Source of the DNA: Marinilactibacillus sp. Marseille-P9653
Lineage (GTDB): Bacteria > Bacillota > Bacilli > Lactobacillales > Carnobacteriaceae_A
Assembly: GCF_916618885.1 (NCBI RefSeq)
Contig: NZ_CAKAKH010000001.1
Coordinates: 1,116,001 to 1,180,000, forward strand
Direction of reading: 5' to 3'
Length of the DNA: 64,000 bases
The notes under the pieces are model-generated. The model ran no database searches, was not told the origin of the DNA, and saw only the letters and a list, made by a program, of their open reading frames with translations. Shown here in pieces: positions 38,062 through 48,289 of the stretch. The number at the start of each line of letters is the position of its first letter. The stretch's first letter is position 1. The position numbers and the translations under genes were made by a program.

Positions 38062-38979
38062 GTGTCGAAAAAACCATTGCTGACCATATTTACACCGACA
38101 TTTAATCGGGCGCAAGAGCTGAAAAGAGTTTATGCGAGTTTAATCGTTCAGACGTCTAACAACTTTGTCTGGAATATACTGGATGATGGGTCTGAAGATG
38201 AAACAGAAATGATGGTCGAAGCATGGAGAGATCAAAATATTATTTCTATCTCTTACGAAAAACAACAAAACCAAGGTAAAACAAAATCAATGAATAAAGG
38301 AATCAAAGCATCGAAAACAGCATTATGGATGTGTCTTGATTCAGATGACTGGCTTCATGAAGAAGCTGTTAAAGTAATTGAACGGTATGATAAAAAGATG
38401 GTCGATCAGCCGAATGCTTGTGGAATGATTGGCTTACGTAGACTACCTAGTGGACAACAAATGCAAAACAAAAAAATTCCTGAATCCTACGATATGATCA
38501 ATTATCATCATCTTAGATATGAGCTTGGAATCGAACCGGAATATTTAGAGGTCTATAAAACGAATATTATCAAAAATTTTTTATACCCAGAAATAGCTGG
38601 GGAAACATATTTTCCGCTCAGTTATATGCACGACCGCTTGTCCAAAGAGTATGATTTTTTAGTTGTGAGAGAACCGTTGATGTTTATTGAATATCAAAAT
38701 GAAGGTATGACTAAAAAACGAAACCAACTGATTATCAATAATCCTATCGGCTATATGCTATTTAAAAAACAATTACTTGAATTAGCGCCTACGAATAAGG
38801 TTGCACTTGTGTCAGCGATTGCTTATAATTCAGCGGCTATACTAGCTAAAAGAAGAGATCCAGTTAATACAATTAAAGGAAAAATGCTGGCCGGCATCGT
38901 CTACCCAATTAGTTTGATAGATTACGTACTTAGATTCAAACTGAAACAGAATCTTCATCTTGAGAAAACCTATAAATAA
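38062..38979 (+). CDS. glycosyltransferase family 2
   Basis: 305 residues, GTG start after AAAAGGAGATAG. LLTIFTPTFNRAQELKRVYA, ILDDGSEDET, NKGIKASKTALWMCLDSDDW with the DSDD metal motif. The pattern fits GT2 enzymes of capsule clusters. A C-terminal hydrophobic stretch near 255-295 may touch the membrane. Seventeen bases after the acetyltransferase gene and nine before the next transferase, so it is in the same operon. Donor unknown. Confidence 0.87.
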   Translation: MSKKPLLTIFTPTFNRAQELKRVYASLIVQTSNNFVWNILDDGSEDETEMMVEAWRDQNIISISYEKQQNQGKTKSMNKGIKASKTALWMCLDSDDWLHEEAVKVIERYDKKMVDQPNACGMIGLRRLPSGQQMQNKKIPESYDMINYHHLRYELGIEPEYLEVYKTNIIKNFLYPEIAGETYFPLSYMHDRLSKEYDFLVVREPLMFIEYQNEGMTKKRNQLIINNPIGYMLFKKQLLELAPTNKVALVSAIAYNSAAILAKRRDPVNTIKGKMLAGIVYPISLIDYVLRFKLKQNLHLEKTYK

Positions 38980-38988
38980 GGGGATAAC

Positions 38989-40122
38989 ATGGAGCATAAT
39001 CAGCCAATCAAAGTCCTACACATCTTGAAAAACATACAACGTGGCGGGGTCGAACAGTTTTTATTGAATCAATATCGTATTTTAAAAACAAAAAATATTC
39101 GATTTGATTTCTGTTTGTATGGTCCTGATACCTCAAAAGATGATGCGTATATGATTCAAACATTTCAGTCAATGGGTAGCCGCTTTTTTTATCTACCTTA
39201 TCCCAACAAACATTTTTTGAAATTCAGAAACGCTTTTAAACTCACACTAAAAGAACAAAACTACCAGATCGTTCATTGTCATCAGAATTTATTCAGCGGT
39301 GTCATTCTACCGATTGCAAAAGCTGCTCAAGTACCGGTTAGAATTGCGCATGCGCACACTTCCAAAGAACGTAAAAACCTTTCGGTACCTAGAAAGGCCT
39401 ACACTCACTTAATGCGTCGGCAGATAAAAAGAGCAAGTACGCATGTACTAGGTGCCTCTTACGCAGCAAATAAATTTGTTTTTGGAACAAAAGAAGAAGC
39501 GGAGTTTTTACCAAACGGAATTGAGTTAGAAAGTTTCTTGAAAGTCAGTGAACAAAGTTTGAGAAAAGAACTGGGTTTATCTTCTGATAGTTTATTAATC
39601 GGACATGTAGGGAGTTTCAAACAGATAAAGAATCATCCGTTTCTTTTAGAAGTCTTTCATGAATATAGCTTGCAAAACCAGAATGCTCATTTGATTTTGA
39701 TTGGTGACGGCGAAGAACTTCAAAAGATGAAAGAGTATGCTGAAACACTAGGGATCAATAGGAAAGTACACTTCCTTGGAAATCGCGAAGAAATCGCCGA
39801 ACTGCTGATAGACTTGGACTTATTCTTATTTCCATCATTATTTGAGGGACTAGGCATTTCTTTAATCGAAGCACAAGCTGCTGGTATTCGATCACTGGCT
39901 TCAAATACAATTCCAAGTGAAGTGGATTTAGGGTTAGGGATTTTAAGGTTTCTAGATTTAAATCAACCAGAGGATTGGGTAGAGACCATGAAACAACTAC
40001 TTTCAGAGGAATACACAAAGCCTTCTATTGAAGAAAGGTGTAAGATCATCCAAATGAAAGGGTTCAATAGTGAGACCAGCGCAGAACGCTTACAAAAAAT
40101 TTACGAAGAAGCAATCAGATAA
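38989..40122 (+). CDS. glycosyltransferase family 4 (EpsF-like)
   Basis: 377 residues, GT-B fold. The N-terminal acceptor domain has VLHILKNIQRGGVEQFLLNQ. A linker PNGIELESF follows at about 176. The C-terminal nucleotide domain has IGHVGSFKQIKNHPFLLEVF and the E-x7-E motif in LFEGLGISLIEAQAAG near 283-298. Retaining transferase, usually using UDP-HexNAc, UDP-Glc or UDP-Gal in exopolysaccharide assembly. It is related to the GT4 at 47188 in this cluster (same RGG/GxGGxE start). Confidence 0.88.
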   Translation: MEHNQPIKVLHILKNIQRGGVEQFLLNQYRILKTKNIRFDFCLYGPDTSKDDAYMIQTFQSMGSRFFYLPYPNKHFLKFRNAFKLTLKEQNYQIVHCHQNLFSGVILPIAKAAQVPVRIAHAHTSKERKNLSVPRKAYTHLMRRQIKRASTHVLGASYAANKFVFGTKEEAEFLPNGIELESFLKVSEQSLRKELGLSSDSLLIGHVGSFKQIKNHPFLLEVFHEYSLQNQNAHLILIGDGEELQKMKEYAETLGINRKVHFLGNREEIAELLIDLDLFLFPSLFEGLGISLIEAQAAGIRSLASNTIPSEVDLGLGILRFLDLNQPEDWVETMKQLLSEEYTKPSIEERCKIIQMKGFNSETSAERLQKIYEEAIR

Positions 40123-40247
40123 TGATTCTTAATGATCATTATTTAACAGTATAATAAGATAAAGAATCTTCATAACTTCTTAAACAAATCTATGATAAAC
40201 TAATAGCTGAATTAATTTTGAAGCTAGTGAATTGAGGGCTACAACTA

Positions 40248-41375
40248 ATGAACAAGAAAAAAATCGCGTTAGTTTTTGGTACTCGTCCAGAAGCGATAAA
40301 AATGGCACCCGTCATCAAAGAACTTGAAAAGCATCCAAATGTCTTTCAAGTAACGGTCATTGTCACAGCGCAACATCGTGAAATGCTTGACCAAGTATTA
40401 AAAGTTTTCGAGATCAAACCAAATCACGATTTAAATATTATGAAAAAAAATCAGACCCTTTCAGACATAACGATCAATGTCATGAAAGGTTTAGAAGAAC
40501 GATTTATCACAGAGCGACCTGATATGGTATTGGTGCATGGGGATACAACCACTAGTTTTGCAGCGGCACTTGCTGCTTATTACCAAAAGATACCGATTGG
40601 TCATGTGGAAGCGGGACTTAGAACATACGACAAGTATTTTCCTTTCCCAGAAGAAGCAAACCGCCAATTGATTGATAATTTAGCAGATTTATTTTTCGTT
40701 CCAACGGAATTGACAAAAAACAATTTGTTGAATGAACATAAACCCAAAAGTCAGATCATCGTGACGGGTAATACAGCAATCGATGCGATTCAATATACAA
40801 AAGATTCAAAAGTAGAGCATGATCTATTCAGTCAGATGACAACGGATAAAAAATGGGTTTTGCTTACCATGCACCGTAGAGAAAATCACGGTGAACCTAT
40901 GAAAGAAGTTTTCCAGGCCATAAGAAGAATTGTTGATCAGAACGCAGATGTTGCGGTGGTTATGCCGGTTCATATGAGTCCCGTCGTGCAGGAAATAGTT
41001 GAAGAGGTTCTAGCAGGACATGAGCGAATACTACTGGTAGATCCATTGGAAGTGGATGCGTTCCATAAAGTCATGAGTAAATCATATCTGATCTTGACAG
41101 ATTCTGGTGGTTTGCAAGAGGAGGCGCCGGCATTAAATATTCCTGTTTTAGTATTAAGAGACAAAACTGAAAGACCAGAAGGCCAAAAAGCTGGGACGCT
41201 CAAAGTGATTGGTACGAATCAGGAACGTGTGTACACTGAAATGACAACCTTGTTGAATGACAAAGAAGCTTATCTGGCAATGGCACAAGCGTTGAATCCT
41301 TATGGAGATGGTACAGCTAGTCAGAAAATTGCTATAGCATTAAAACGGTATTTTGAATTAGACGAGAAAGGATAG
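40248..41375 (+). CDS. mnaA: UDP-N-acetylglucosamine 2-epimerase
   Basis: Makes UDP-ManNAc from UDP-GlcNAc, 375 residues, cytoplasmic. Family motifs: VFGTRPEAIKMAPVIKEL, TAQHREMLDQVL, VHGDTTTSFAAALAAYY, HVEAGLRTYDKYFPFPEE, LTMHRRENHGEP and LTDSGGLQEEAPAL. A ManNAc-containing polymer is therefore likely, as in many wall teichoic acids and secondary wall polymers. It lies inside the transferase operon, nine bases before the next gene. The 125-bp gap upstream could hold an internal promoter (TATGAT at 40191). Confidence 0.94.
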   Translation: MNKKKIALVFGTRPEAIKMAPVIKELEKHPNVFQVTVIVTAQHREMLDQVLKVFEIKPNHDLNIMKKNQTLSDITINVMKGLEERFITERPDMVLVHGDTTTSFAAALAAYYQKIPIGHVEAGLRTYDKYFPFPEEANRQLIDNLADLFFVPTELTKNNLLNEHKPKSQIIVTGNTAIDAIQYTKDSKVEHDLFSQMTTDKKWVLLTMHRRENHGEPMKEVFQAIRRIVDQNADVAVVMPVHMSPVVQEIVEEVLAGHERILLVDPLEVDAFHKVMSKSYLILTDSGGLQEEAPALNIPVLVLRDKTERPEGQKAGTLKVIGTNQERVYTEMTTLLNDKEAYLAMAQALNPYGDGTASQKIAIALKRYFELDEKG

Positions 41376-41383
41376 AACATTAA

Positions 41384-42328
41384 ATGAACGAAAATCAGAT
41401 CAGTGTAGTGATCCCTACATTTAATAGACCTTCTTTTCTCAAAAGAGCGATGGAAAGTGTTTTAAAACAAACGTATCAAAATGTTGAAATTATAGTGGTC
41501 GTTGATGGCGTATCAAACGCGACTGAGCAATTAGTAGATGAAATTAAAGCTAAGTCAACGACCAAAATTACCTTGATTCAAACAGAAGAAAAAGTGGGCG
41601 GTAGTGAAGCACGAAACATTGGAATTAGAGCTGCAACAGGTGAGTTGATTGCCTTACTGGATGATGACGATGAATGGTTTGAAAATAAACTAACTTCACA
41701 GATAGCCTTACTGAAACAGAAAAATCTAACTACGGATACAGCTTTTCTTTGTTTTACAACATTATTAAGATACAAAGAGAAAGACCAAGAAACGTATACC
41801 CCCTTACCAAATGTGAACTATGAGGAAAGTGGAAAAAGTAAAATTGCTGACTATTTGTTTGAAACAGAAGGCTTAAGAAATATCGGTTTTATTCAAACGT
41901 CTACCGTACTTGTACCGAAATGGATGGCGATAGAAACACCGTTTACGGTTGGTTTGCCAAAGCATCAAGATTGGGATTGGCTACTGAAACTGGATAAGGA
42001 ACAAAATTTGACGATTATCCAAGATACTGAACCACAGATTATCTATCATTCTGATGTTCCCAAAGATACCAGAATAGGGTATATTAACAGATGGCGTTTC
42101 ACTGAACAATGGGGTGCAGACCATAAAGCGGTTTTTAGTAGTCAAGGGTATGATAGTTTTATTTTGAATTACGTTATGCTGAGTATCGCAGAAGATAGTC
42201 AGTTAACTAAAAAAGAGCGAATAAAAGAACTGAAAGTTAGATGGAAAACTTTATCTTTTAAAACAAAAATTAGACCGTATTCCTGGAAAATGATCATTTA
42301 TATGATGAATGCATTGAAAAACGGATAG
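41384..42328 (+). CDS. glycosyltransferase family 2
   Basis: 314 residues. ISVVIPTFNRPSFLKRAMES, VVDGVSN, EARNIGIRAATGELIALLDD with the metal-binding DDDDEW (near 93-98). KHQDWDWLLKL near 190 holds the candidate catalytic base. This is a capsule-type GT2 enzyme. AGAAAGGATAG is the ribosome site. It sits directly before the initiating phosphoglycosyl transferase gene. Confidence 0.87.
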   Translation: MNENQISVVIPTFNRPSFLKRAMESVLKQTYQNVEIIVVVDGVSNATEQLVDEIKAKSTTKITLIQTEEKVGGSEARNIGIRAATGELIALLDDDDEWFENKLTSQIALLKQKNLTTDTAFLCFTTLLRYKEKDQETYTPLPNVNYEESGKSKIADYLFETEGLRNIGFIQTSTVLVPKWMAIETPFTVGLPKHQDWDWLLKLDKEQNLTIIQDTEPQIIYHSDVPKDTRIGYINRWRFTEQWGADHKAVFSSQGYDSFILNYVMLSIAEDSQLTKKERIKELKVRWKTLSFKTKIRPYSWKMIIYMMNALKNG

Positions 42329-42374
42329 ATCGGCTAATCAATAGAGACAACGAGTAATGTTAGGAGGCTCCCTC

Positions 42375-43754
42375 ATGGGACAAAGTGTTGGATTTGATAG
42401 AACAAAAAAGATTTTAATCGCATTAGCAGATGTTGTGATATTCCATTTATCTGTTGTGTTCTCCTTTTTAGTGAGATATGGATGGGAGATTCCTTACTAC
42501 AACTACATGTCATATGAAAGTGCTATGTTTTACATTTTCGCTGTATTTGTATTTTTGAATATTTTGTTTGGGGTTTATATACTCTATAATAAATCGCGAG
42601 CAGATTTCTTATATCTGACCGTCATTATACAATTGCTGATGTCTTTCATCATTATGGCAACAACCTTTTTTGGAAGATGGTTTACTTTCCCAAGAAGTGT
42701 TATAGCAATTATTTTTATTGTCAGTACAATTGCGCTCTTCTTATGGAGAGTATTGGTATTCAAACTGTATGAACGTATTGATGGAACAAAAAAAGTCATG
42801 GTTGTGGGATCAAAAGAAGCCTGCAAAAAAGCCATCCACAACTTTGAGCACTCGAAAAATAGTCGCCACATTATTACAAAAGCAAACGTAGATCACTATT
42901 TTGAAAATGTCAAAGCGCACATGGATTCAGTTGATATAGTTTATCTAGCAGATCAAATTGATGATGATGAAAAAAGGAAAATTTATGAAGTATTGATTCG
43001 AAATGACAAAAAGCTCTTTTTAAATACAAACTTTGAAAACCTAGTTCTAGTCAATCCGAACATCATGAGTATTGAAGACGAAAGTGTGATAGAAGCTTCA
43101 AACTTCAGAATCTCTCCTGAAAATGATTTGGTTAAAAGAACGATTGATTTCGTGGTTTCGCTAGCTCTTTTGGTCATTACTTCGCCAATCTTGCTTATCG
43201 CAGCGATCTTAGTGAAAGCAACGTCTAAAGGACCTGTATTCTATAAACAAACTAGAATTACTAAAGATCAGACAGAATTCAGTATTTTGAAATTCAGAAC
43301 AATGGGTGCAACTGCTGAACAAGATTCTGGACCAGTATTATCTACCGCTAATGATGTCAGAGTTACACCGGTAGGGAAATATTTCAGAGCACTTAGAATT
43401 GATGAATTACCGCAATTGATTAATGTACTAAAAGGCGAGATGGCACTAGTCGGACCAAGACCAGAAAGACCATTCTTCGTTGAACAATTTGAAAAAGAAA
43501 ATCCTTATTATTATTTAAGACACAATATTCGTGCCGGTATCACCGGATATGCACAAGTATATGGTAAATATGCGACAGACTTTAATAGTAAACTGAATTT
43601 CGATTTGCTGTATATCAAAAAGTATTCACTGATTATGGACGTGAAAATCATGTTACAAACAATCAAAATATTATTTGACAAAGTTTCTTCTCAAGGTGTT
43701 GAAGAAGAACTCGTATTGATGGAGATTCCAGAAAAAGTTCAAGTATTGAAATAA
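42375..43754 (+). CDS. initiating phosphoglycosyl transferase (WbaP/CpsE-like)
   Basis: 459 residues. It starts polymer synthesis by moving a sugar-1-phosphate onto undecaprenyl phosphate at the membrane. Four N-terminal helices and a middle Rossmann-like segment (KKVMVVGSKEAC) precede a C-terminal catalytic domain from about 255: KRTIDFVVSLALLVITSPIL, FYKQTRI, LKFRTM, RIDELPQLINVLKGEMALVG (Asp-Glu dyad) and GPRPERP. The start is ATG 42375, 8 bases after AGGAGG, not the ATG at 42357. This gene commits the cluster to a lipid-linked, Wzx/Wzy-type pathway. Confidence 0.93.
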   Translation: MGQSVGFDRTKKILIALADVVIFHLSVVFSFLVRYGWEIPYYNYMSYESAMFYIFAVFVFLNILFGVYILYNKSRADFLYLTVIIQLLMSFIIMATTFFGRWFTFPRSVIAIIFIVSTIALFLWRVLVFKLYERIDGTKKVMVVGSKEACKKAIHNFEHSKNSRHIITKANVDHYFENVKAHMDSVDIVYLADQIDDDEKRKIYEVLIRNDKKLFLNTNFENLVLVNPNIMSIEDESVIEASNFRISPENDLVKRTIDFVVSLALLVITSPILLIAAILVKATSKGPVFYKQTRITKDQTEFSILKFRTMGATAEQDSGPVLSTANDVRVTPVGKYFRALRIDELPQLINVLKGEMALVGPRPERPFFVEQFEKENPYYYLRHNIRAGITGYAQVYGKYATDFNSKLNFDLLYIKKYSLIMDVKIMLQTIKILFDKVSSQGVEEELVLMEIPEKVQVLK

Positions 43755-43788
43755 ACAATCAAACAGTATGAAGGAAGGAGAAGTTGAG

Positions 43789-45030
43789 ATGCAAAAACAA
43801 TCAATGTGGTCTAGATGGAACAGCTGGAATCATCAGCAGGCTTCTATCTGGAGCTTGATCTTGCTAAGCATGGTCAGCCTCTCTTTCTTTCTATCTGACT
43901 GGTTGATTAGTATTGTAACCTTTGCGGATATCACATTAGGGTTTGTGCTTGCAACGCTGATCGTTATTGGAGCATTCAAAGTTAAAACAACACAGGTTAA
44001 ATGGATAGGGTTGCCATTAGCGATAATACTCATCAATAACGGGTATCAGTTTTTTACAAATTACAGTTTCAATATTCGATTAGGCATCGCTAGCTTTATA
44101 AAAATTGCTTTTTATTTAGTCGTGATTACAAGTCTGTTTAACTACATAAAAGAGAGAAGCTTTGAAAAGAAGTTTTTATTGATTTTAAACTGGGCGGCAC
44201 TGATTCTCGGGGTGATTGGAATCTATATTACGATTGCACTCTATTCAGATGGGCAATTGCCGTATAGATTCTTCTGGGAATTCACCAGATACGACATTTA
44301 TAGTTACTTTTTCGAATCTAATCCGGCAATCATCAGAACGAGAAGTCTGTTTTCAGAACCAGCACACTTTGGCTACTTTTTGAATTTGGTATTAGCATTC
44401 AACTTATTTTCTCGAATAAAATTTGAGAAGCAGTGGCTATTTAATTTCTTACTGACTTTGATCATTTTCAGTACCTTTTCTTATAGTATGATTGGAATCA
44501 TGGGTCTGTATTTTGGGATGAAAATCACTAAAAAGATTATCGACAAAGAAATGAAGTGGCATTCCAGTTACTGGGTATTGATTATTGGACTCGTTGTGCT
44601 AACGGTTGTTTTCTGGGAATTCATAGAAGTGACCTTAGTGCAAAGAACCTTGGCTTTATTTAGCGGAGAAGATACCTCTGCTCAAATGCGTTTGATCGAA
44701 AGCTGGCATTATATTCAAAGAAACACCATACTGTTTGGGAATGGTATTGGGCATACGCCAGTCATTACCAATACATTTGCTTATTTCCAATCTGATTTAG
44801 GCATTCTTGGAACAGTCGCAGCGCTCGCACTAACTATTTCGATCATGAAACACAACTTTGCGTTAGGCGTCCTGTTTGTTTTACTGAATGTTTCCAAAGG
44901 TGGCTATTTGGGACCAGCTTACTGGCTAATGGTCTTATGTGTCCTCGTATTCATGAATCATACAGGATCTGAATATTCAAAACATCAATTTAAAATTTAC
45001 AATTCAAGTAATTACAAAGTAGGAGGTTAG
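43789..45030 (+). CDS. O-antigen polymerase/ligase-like membrane protein
   Basis: 413 residues with about ten to twelve helices. There is a large outer loop around 150-200 (FWEFTRYDIYSYFFESNPAI) and a conserved-looking RSLFSEPAHFG, as in Wzy/WaaL-like polymerases. GNGIGHTPVI near 320 is also typical of that loop. It would join repeat units outside the membrane. ATG 43789 is chosen because AAGGAGAAG lies 8 bases before it. The adjacent gene at 45033 is another polymerase-like protein. Confidence 0.78.
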   Translation: MQKQSMWSRWNSWNHQQASIWSLILLSMVSLSFFLSDWLISIVTFADITLGFVLATLIVIGAFKVKTTQVKWIGLPLAIILINNGYQFFTNYSFNIRLGIASFIKIAFYLVVITSLFNYIKERSFEKKFLLILNWAALILGVIGIYITIALYSDGQLPYRFFWEFTRYDIYSYFFESNPAIIRTRSLFSEPAHFGYFLNLVLAFNLFSRIKFEKQWLFNFLLTLIIFSTFSYSMIGIMGLYFGMKITKKIIDKEMKWHSSYWVLIIGLVVLTVVFWEFIEVTLVQRTLALFSGEDTSAQMRLIESWHYIQRNTILFGNGIGHTPVITNTFAYFQSDLGILGTVAALALTISIMKHNFALGVLFVLLNVSKGGYLGPAYWLMVLCVLVFMNHTGSEYSKHQFKIYNSSNYKVGG

Positions 45031-45032
45031 AC

Positions 45033-46091
45033 ATGGTATTTTATATCGCTGTATTCTTAATGCTGATCGGTTTAGGAATCTTAGAAGCATTGACAGATAA
45101 TAAGAAAGTTGTTTTTATATCAGGATCACTGCTTGGTTTGATGGCTGGTCTCAGACACTATACAGGATACGATTTCACTTCCTATGAGCAGTACTTTGAT
45201 GAAGTACACAGTTTTAGTCAATTATTCGACGGCAGTATTCGCTTGGAACCGGGATATCTGTTTCTAGTTGCTTTATTCAGAACACTTGGGTTCAACTACT
45301 ATACTTTTGTCTTGTTCTTCTCGTTGATATCTCTAATTTTATTAACGATATTCTTATACAAATATGTCAGTTATCCCTCTTTTGTTATGGTCTATTACTA
45401 TGCACGCTACTTCCTAGCAAGAGATATGGGACAAGTCAGAGCTTCCCTGGTCGCTATTATCGTCTTGTTCGCAATCCCATATATTCAAAAAAAGGAACCA
45501 CTCAAATTTTTAGGAATTATTTTCTTAGCATCAATGATTCACTATTCAGCTATTCTCTTTATAGGTATTTATATGCTTCATTACTTTATGCAAGAGATCA
45601 ATTTCAAAAAAGCTTTTTTCTTAATGGCTTTGGCTACATTGATGGGATTTGTCATTCAAAATCCTTCGCTGTTTATCACCTTGATTCCCGAAGGCTACAA
45701 AAACTACTTTACCAGTCCGTCACACGCGAGCGGTGCTTGGCTTGAGTATCCAATTTTATGGATGCAGATTTTGATTTTCACTGGTGCCGTCTATTTCATT
45801 AGAAAAGATCAATCGAGTGAAAAAGGATGGTATAATATACTAGCAACGGCCTACTTAATTGCAATCTTGGCACTGCTTGCTACAGGTAGACTAGAAACAG
45901 TTGGAGGTAGAGTTAGTACGCTATTCGCAACTACTGAAATCTTATTAGTCCCTTATCTATTCCAGAACATTACGAGATATAAAATGATTAATATTATTGG
46001 CTTCGTTGGTTTTTCAACAGTTGTCTTTATTTTGATATTTATTATTTCTGGTATGTATAATCAATATATTCCTTATCAGACAATATTTTAA
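45033..46091 (+). CDS. EpsG-family membrane protein, putative polymerase
   Basis: 352 residues, about ten helices. The start pattern, GLMAGLRHYTGYDFTSYEQYF, is the EpsG signature (R-x4-G-x-D-x2-Y), followed by EPGYLFLVALFRTLGFNYY. EpsG proteins are thought to polymerise exopolysaccharide repeat units. The ATG lies two bases after the previous stop, with AGGAGG overlapping that gene's end, so the two are tightly coupled. Two polymerase-type genes side by side is uncommon. Confidence 0.85.
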   Translation: MVFYIAVFLMLIGLGILEALTDNKKVVFISGSLLGLMAGLRHYTGYDFTSYEQYFDEVHSFSQLFDGSIRLEPGYLFLVALFRTLGFNYYTFVLFFSLISLILLTIFLYKYVSYPSFVMVYYYARYFLARDMGQVRASLVAIIVLFAIPYIQKKEPLKFLGIIFLASMIHYSAILFIGIYMLHYFMQEINFKKAFFLMALATLMGFVIQNPSLFITLIPEGYKNYFTSPSHASGAWLEYPILWMQILIFTGAVYFIRKDQSSEKGWYNILATAYLIAILALLATGRLETVGGRVSTLFATTEILLVPYLFQNITRYKMINIIGFVGFSTVVFILIFIISGMYNQYIPYQTIF

Positions 46092-46117
46092 GCTGATACA
46101 AAGAAAAGGAGATCACT

Positions 46118-47158
46118 ATGAGGCAGCCCTATTTTAGTATTATCATGCCTGCATATAATGCTGCAAAAAGTATTGAACAAACAGTAAACAGTATTCTGAC
46201 GCAAAAGTGGACAGATTTTGAGCTGATCATTGTGAATGACGGTTCTACAGATGCCACTGAACAAGTTGTACAGAATCTTACTTATACAGACTCTAGGATC
46301 TCTCTAAAAACGATTCCTAATGGGGGACCGGGAAATGCCAGAAACATTGGAATCCAGCAGGCTACCGGACAGTATCTTTATTTGATGGATGCAGATGATG
46401 GTTTACCAAAAGGTGCTCTTAAGATCTATGCGGCGATTCTTGAGGAAAGTAGGCCGGATTTAATTGTGTCTTCTTATGCACTGAATGTGATGGACAAAGG
46501 TGAAGTCGCTGAGACTAGAGAAGTCATTGCAGAAAATCAATTGATTGAAAGTAATGAAGCTTTTCTTCAACATCTTTATCCATTGATGAATCAGCAATTG
46601 ATGTATGTGATTTGGAATAAAGTTTACAGATTGAACATTATCCAGGAGAATCAGATTCAGTTTCCACCTTATAGTAGTTGTGAAGATCGACTATTCAATA
46701 TCCGGTATTATAAACACGTCGAGAAAGTTAAAGTGGTTTCGGATGTGTTATACCGCTATTCATTCGAAGGGCGCCATAGCCTGACAAATAAATTCCTGAT
46801 GAACAAGTTTGATACATTCGTGGAATTTTATGTTGAATTAAAGAAACTGACGTTAAATCATTTAGATGGATCGAGTGCTTTATTCCTTAAAGGCGTCATG
46901 TCTTGTATCATCCCTGTGCATAGTCCAGAATGTCCATTCACGTTCAAACAAAAATTAAGTTATATTAAAACCATTTTGCATCATCCAGAAGTTGTCCAAG
47001 CTACAAAACTTTCTAGTAAAGAGGGGCTGATGAGAAGAGCGATGAGTTTGCTCTTTAAATCAAAAAGTAAAAGACTTGTCTATATCGCCTCAAGAGTAAT
47101 GTATATTGTGAGCAATACTTCTCCAAAAGTGATTGAAAAGTTAAAAGGGAATTTCTAA
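46118..47158 (+). CDS. glycosyltransferase family 2
   Basis: 346 residues. FSIIMPAYNAAKSIEQTVNS, LIIVNDGSTDAT, NARNIGIQQATGQYLYLMDADDG with MDADD metal motif, and a C-terminal acceptor segment VIWNKVYRLNI then SCEDRLFNIRYY. It resembles the transferase at 22474 in layout (same WNK and ED/QD blocks). AAAAGGAG precedes the ATG. Same operon; donor unknown. Confidence 0.88.
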   Translation: MRQPYFSIIMPAYNAAKSIEQTVNSILTQKWTDFELIIVNDGSTDATEQVVQNLTYTDSRISLKTIPNGGPGNARNIGIQQATGQYLYLMDADDGLPKGALKIYAAILEESRPDLIVSSYALNVMDKGEVAETREVIAENQLIESNEAFLQHLYPLMNQQLMYVIWNKVYRLNIIQENQIQFPPYSSCEDRLFNIRYYKHVEKVKVVSDVLYRYSFEGRHSLTNKFLMNKFDTFVEFYVELKKLTLNHLDGSSALFLKGVMSCIIPVHSPECPFTFKQKLSYIKTILHHPEVVQATKLSSKEGLMRRAMSLLFKSKSKRLVYIASRVMYIVSNTSPKVIEKLKGNF

Positions 47159-47187
47159 TTCTGATCAGAAAGCTGAGGAAATCATCA

Positions 47188-48288
47188 ATGTCTAAGCCTT
47201 TAAGAGTTCTCCATTTCCAAGGTCGAATGGGAAGAGGAGGCGCAGAAACCTTTATGATGAATACGTACAGAAATCTCGACCGTACAAAGATTCAGTTCGA
47301 TTTTCTGATCTACGACGAATTCAAAGATGTTCAGCCTTATCATAAAGAAATTGAATCACTGGGTGGTCGTATCTTTTATGTGACCAATCCTAAGAAAAAT
47401 ATTTTTAATTACATCAAAGAAGTGAAACAATTGCTGAAAAAAGAATCTTTTGATATTGTTCATAGCCAAGTCTTTTTCGGTGGTGGATTAAATCTCTGGC
47501 TAGCAAATCAAGCTGGAATCAAAAAAAGAATTGTCCATAGTCACGCAACAGCTCATGAGCAAGGTCAAAGTATCGTATTTAAAACGATTAGAAAGGTCCT
47601 TGACCAGTTGATGTTCAAGTATGCGACTGACTATCTAGCTTGTTCTTATGATGCTGGAAGAGCATTATTTGGCAATGATCACGACTTTGTATTTGTTCCT
47701 AATGGAATTGACTTAGAAAAATATCGTTCTGTTCCACTATCTAAAACAGAAATCAAAGCACAACTGTCTATTGATGATAAAACTTTCGTTGTTGGACATA
47801 TTGGGCGTTTTGAAGAACAAAAGAATCATGCCTTGTTGGTTGAAATCTTTCAAGCAATCCTTGAGAAACAACCAGATAGTCATTTGTTACTATTAGGAGA
47901 AGGTTCTCTTGAGGAAAGTATCAAAGAAAAGGTAGCATCGCTTGGAATAAACGAAAAAGTGTCTTTTCTAGGCGTAAGAGAAGATATACCGGAACTGTTA
48001 AAAGCATTTGATGTCTTCTTGATGCCTTCTCTTTACGAAGGATTACCGATTTCTGCTGTAGAAGCACAGGCATCAGGGAATAAATTGGTACTTGCAGATA
48101 CAATTTCCAAAGAAACAAAACTGTCAGAGAATGTCACGTTTGTTCCACTAGATAAGCCAAAAGACTATTGGGCTGAAAAAGTGCTCTCAGAACCACTAGG
48201 GAACGAGGCACTCAAGGAACTGGAAGCATATGACATGAGACATACGGCTCGAATGATGGAAGATATATATTTAAATTGGAGGAACTAA
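47188..48288 (+). CDS. glycosyltransferase family 4 (EpsF-like)
   Basis: 366 residues, GT-B fold. VLHFQGRMGRGGAETFMMNT at the start, VPNGIDLEKYRS at about 172, GHIGRFEEQKNHALLVEIF near 200, and the E-x7-E motif in SLYEGLPISAVEAQASG near 277-293. It is close in plan to the GT4 at 38989. It ends one base before the next gene, so translation is probably coupled to the Wzz-like protein that follows. Confidence 0.88.
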   Translation: MSKPLRVLHFQGRMGRGGAETFMMNTYRNLDRTKIQFDFLIYDEFKDVQPYHKEIESLGGRIFYVTNPKKNIFNYIKEVKQLLKKESFDIVHSQVFFGGGLNLWLANQAGIKKRIVHSHATAHEQGQSIVFKTIRKVLDQLMFKYATDYLACSYDAGRALFGNDHDFVFVPNGIDLEKYRSVPLSKTEIKAQLSIDDKTFVVGHIGRFEEQKNHALLVEIFQAILEKQPDSHLLLLGEGSLEESIKEKVASLGINEKVSFLGVREDIPELLKAFDVFLMPSLYEGLPISAVEAQASGNKLVLADTISKETKLSENVTFVPLDKPKDYWAEKVLSEPLGNEALKELEAYDMRHTARMMEDIYLNWRN

Positions 48289-48289
48289 A

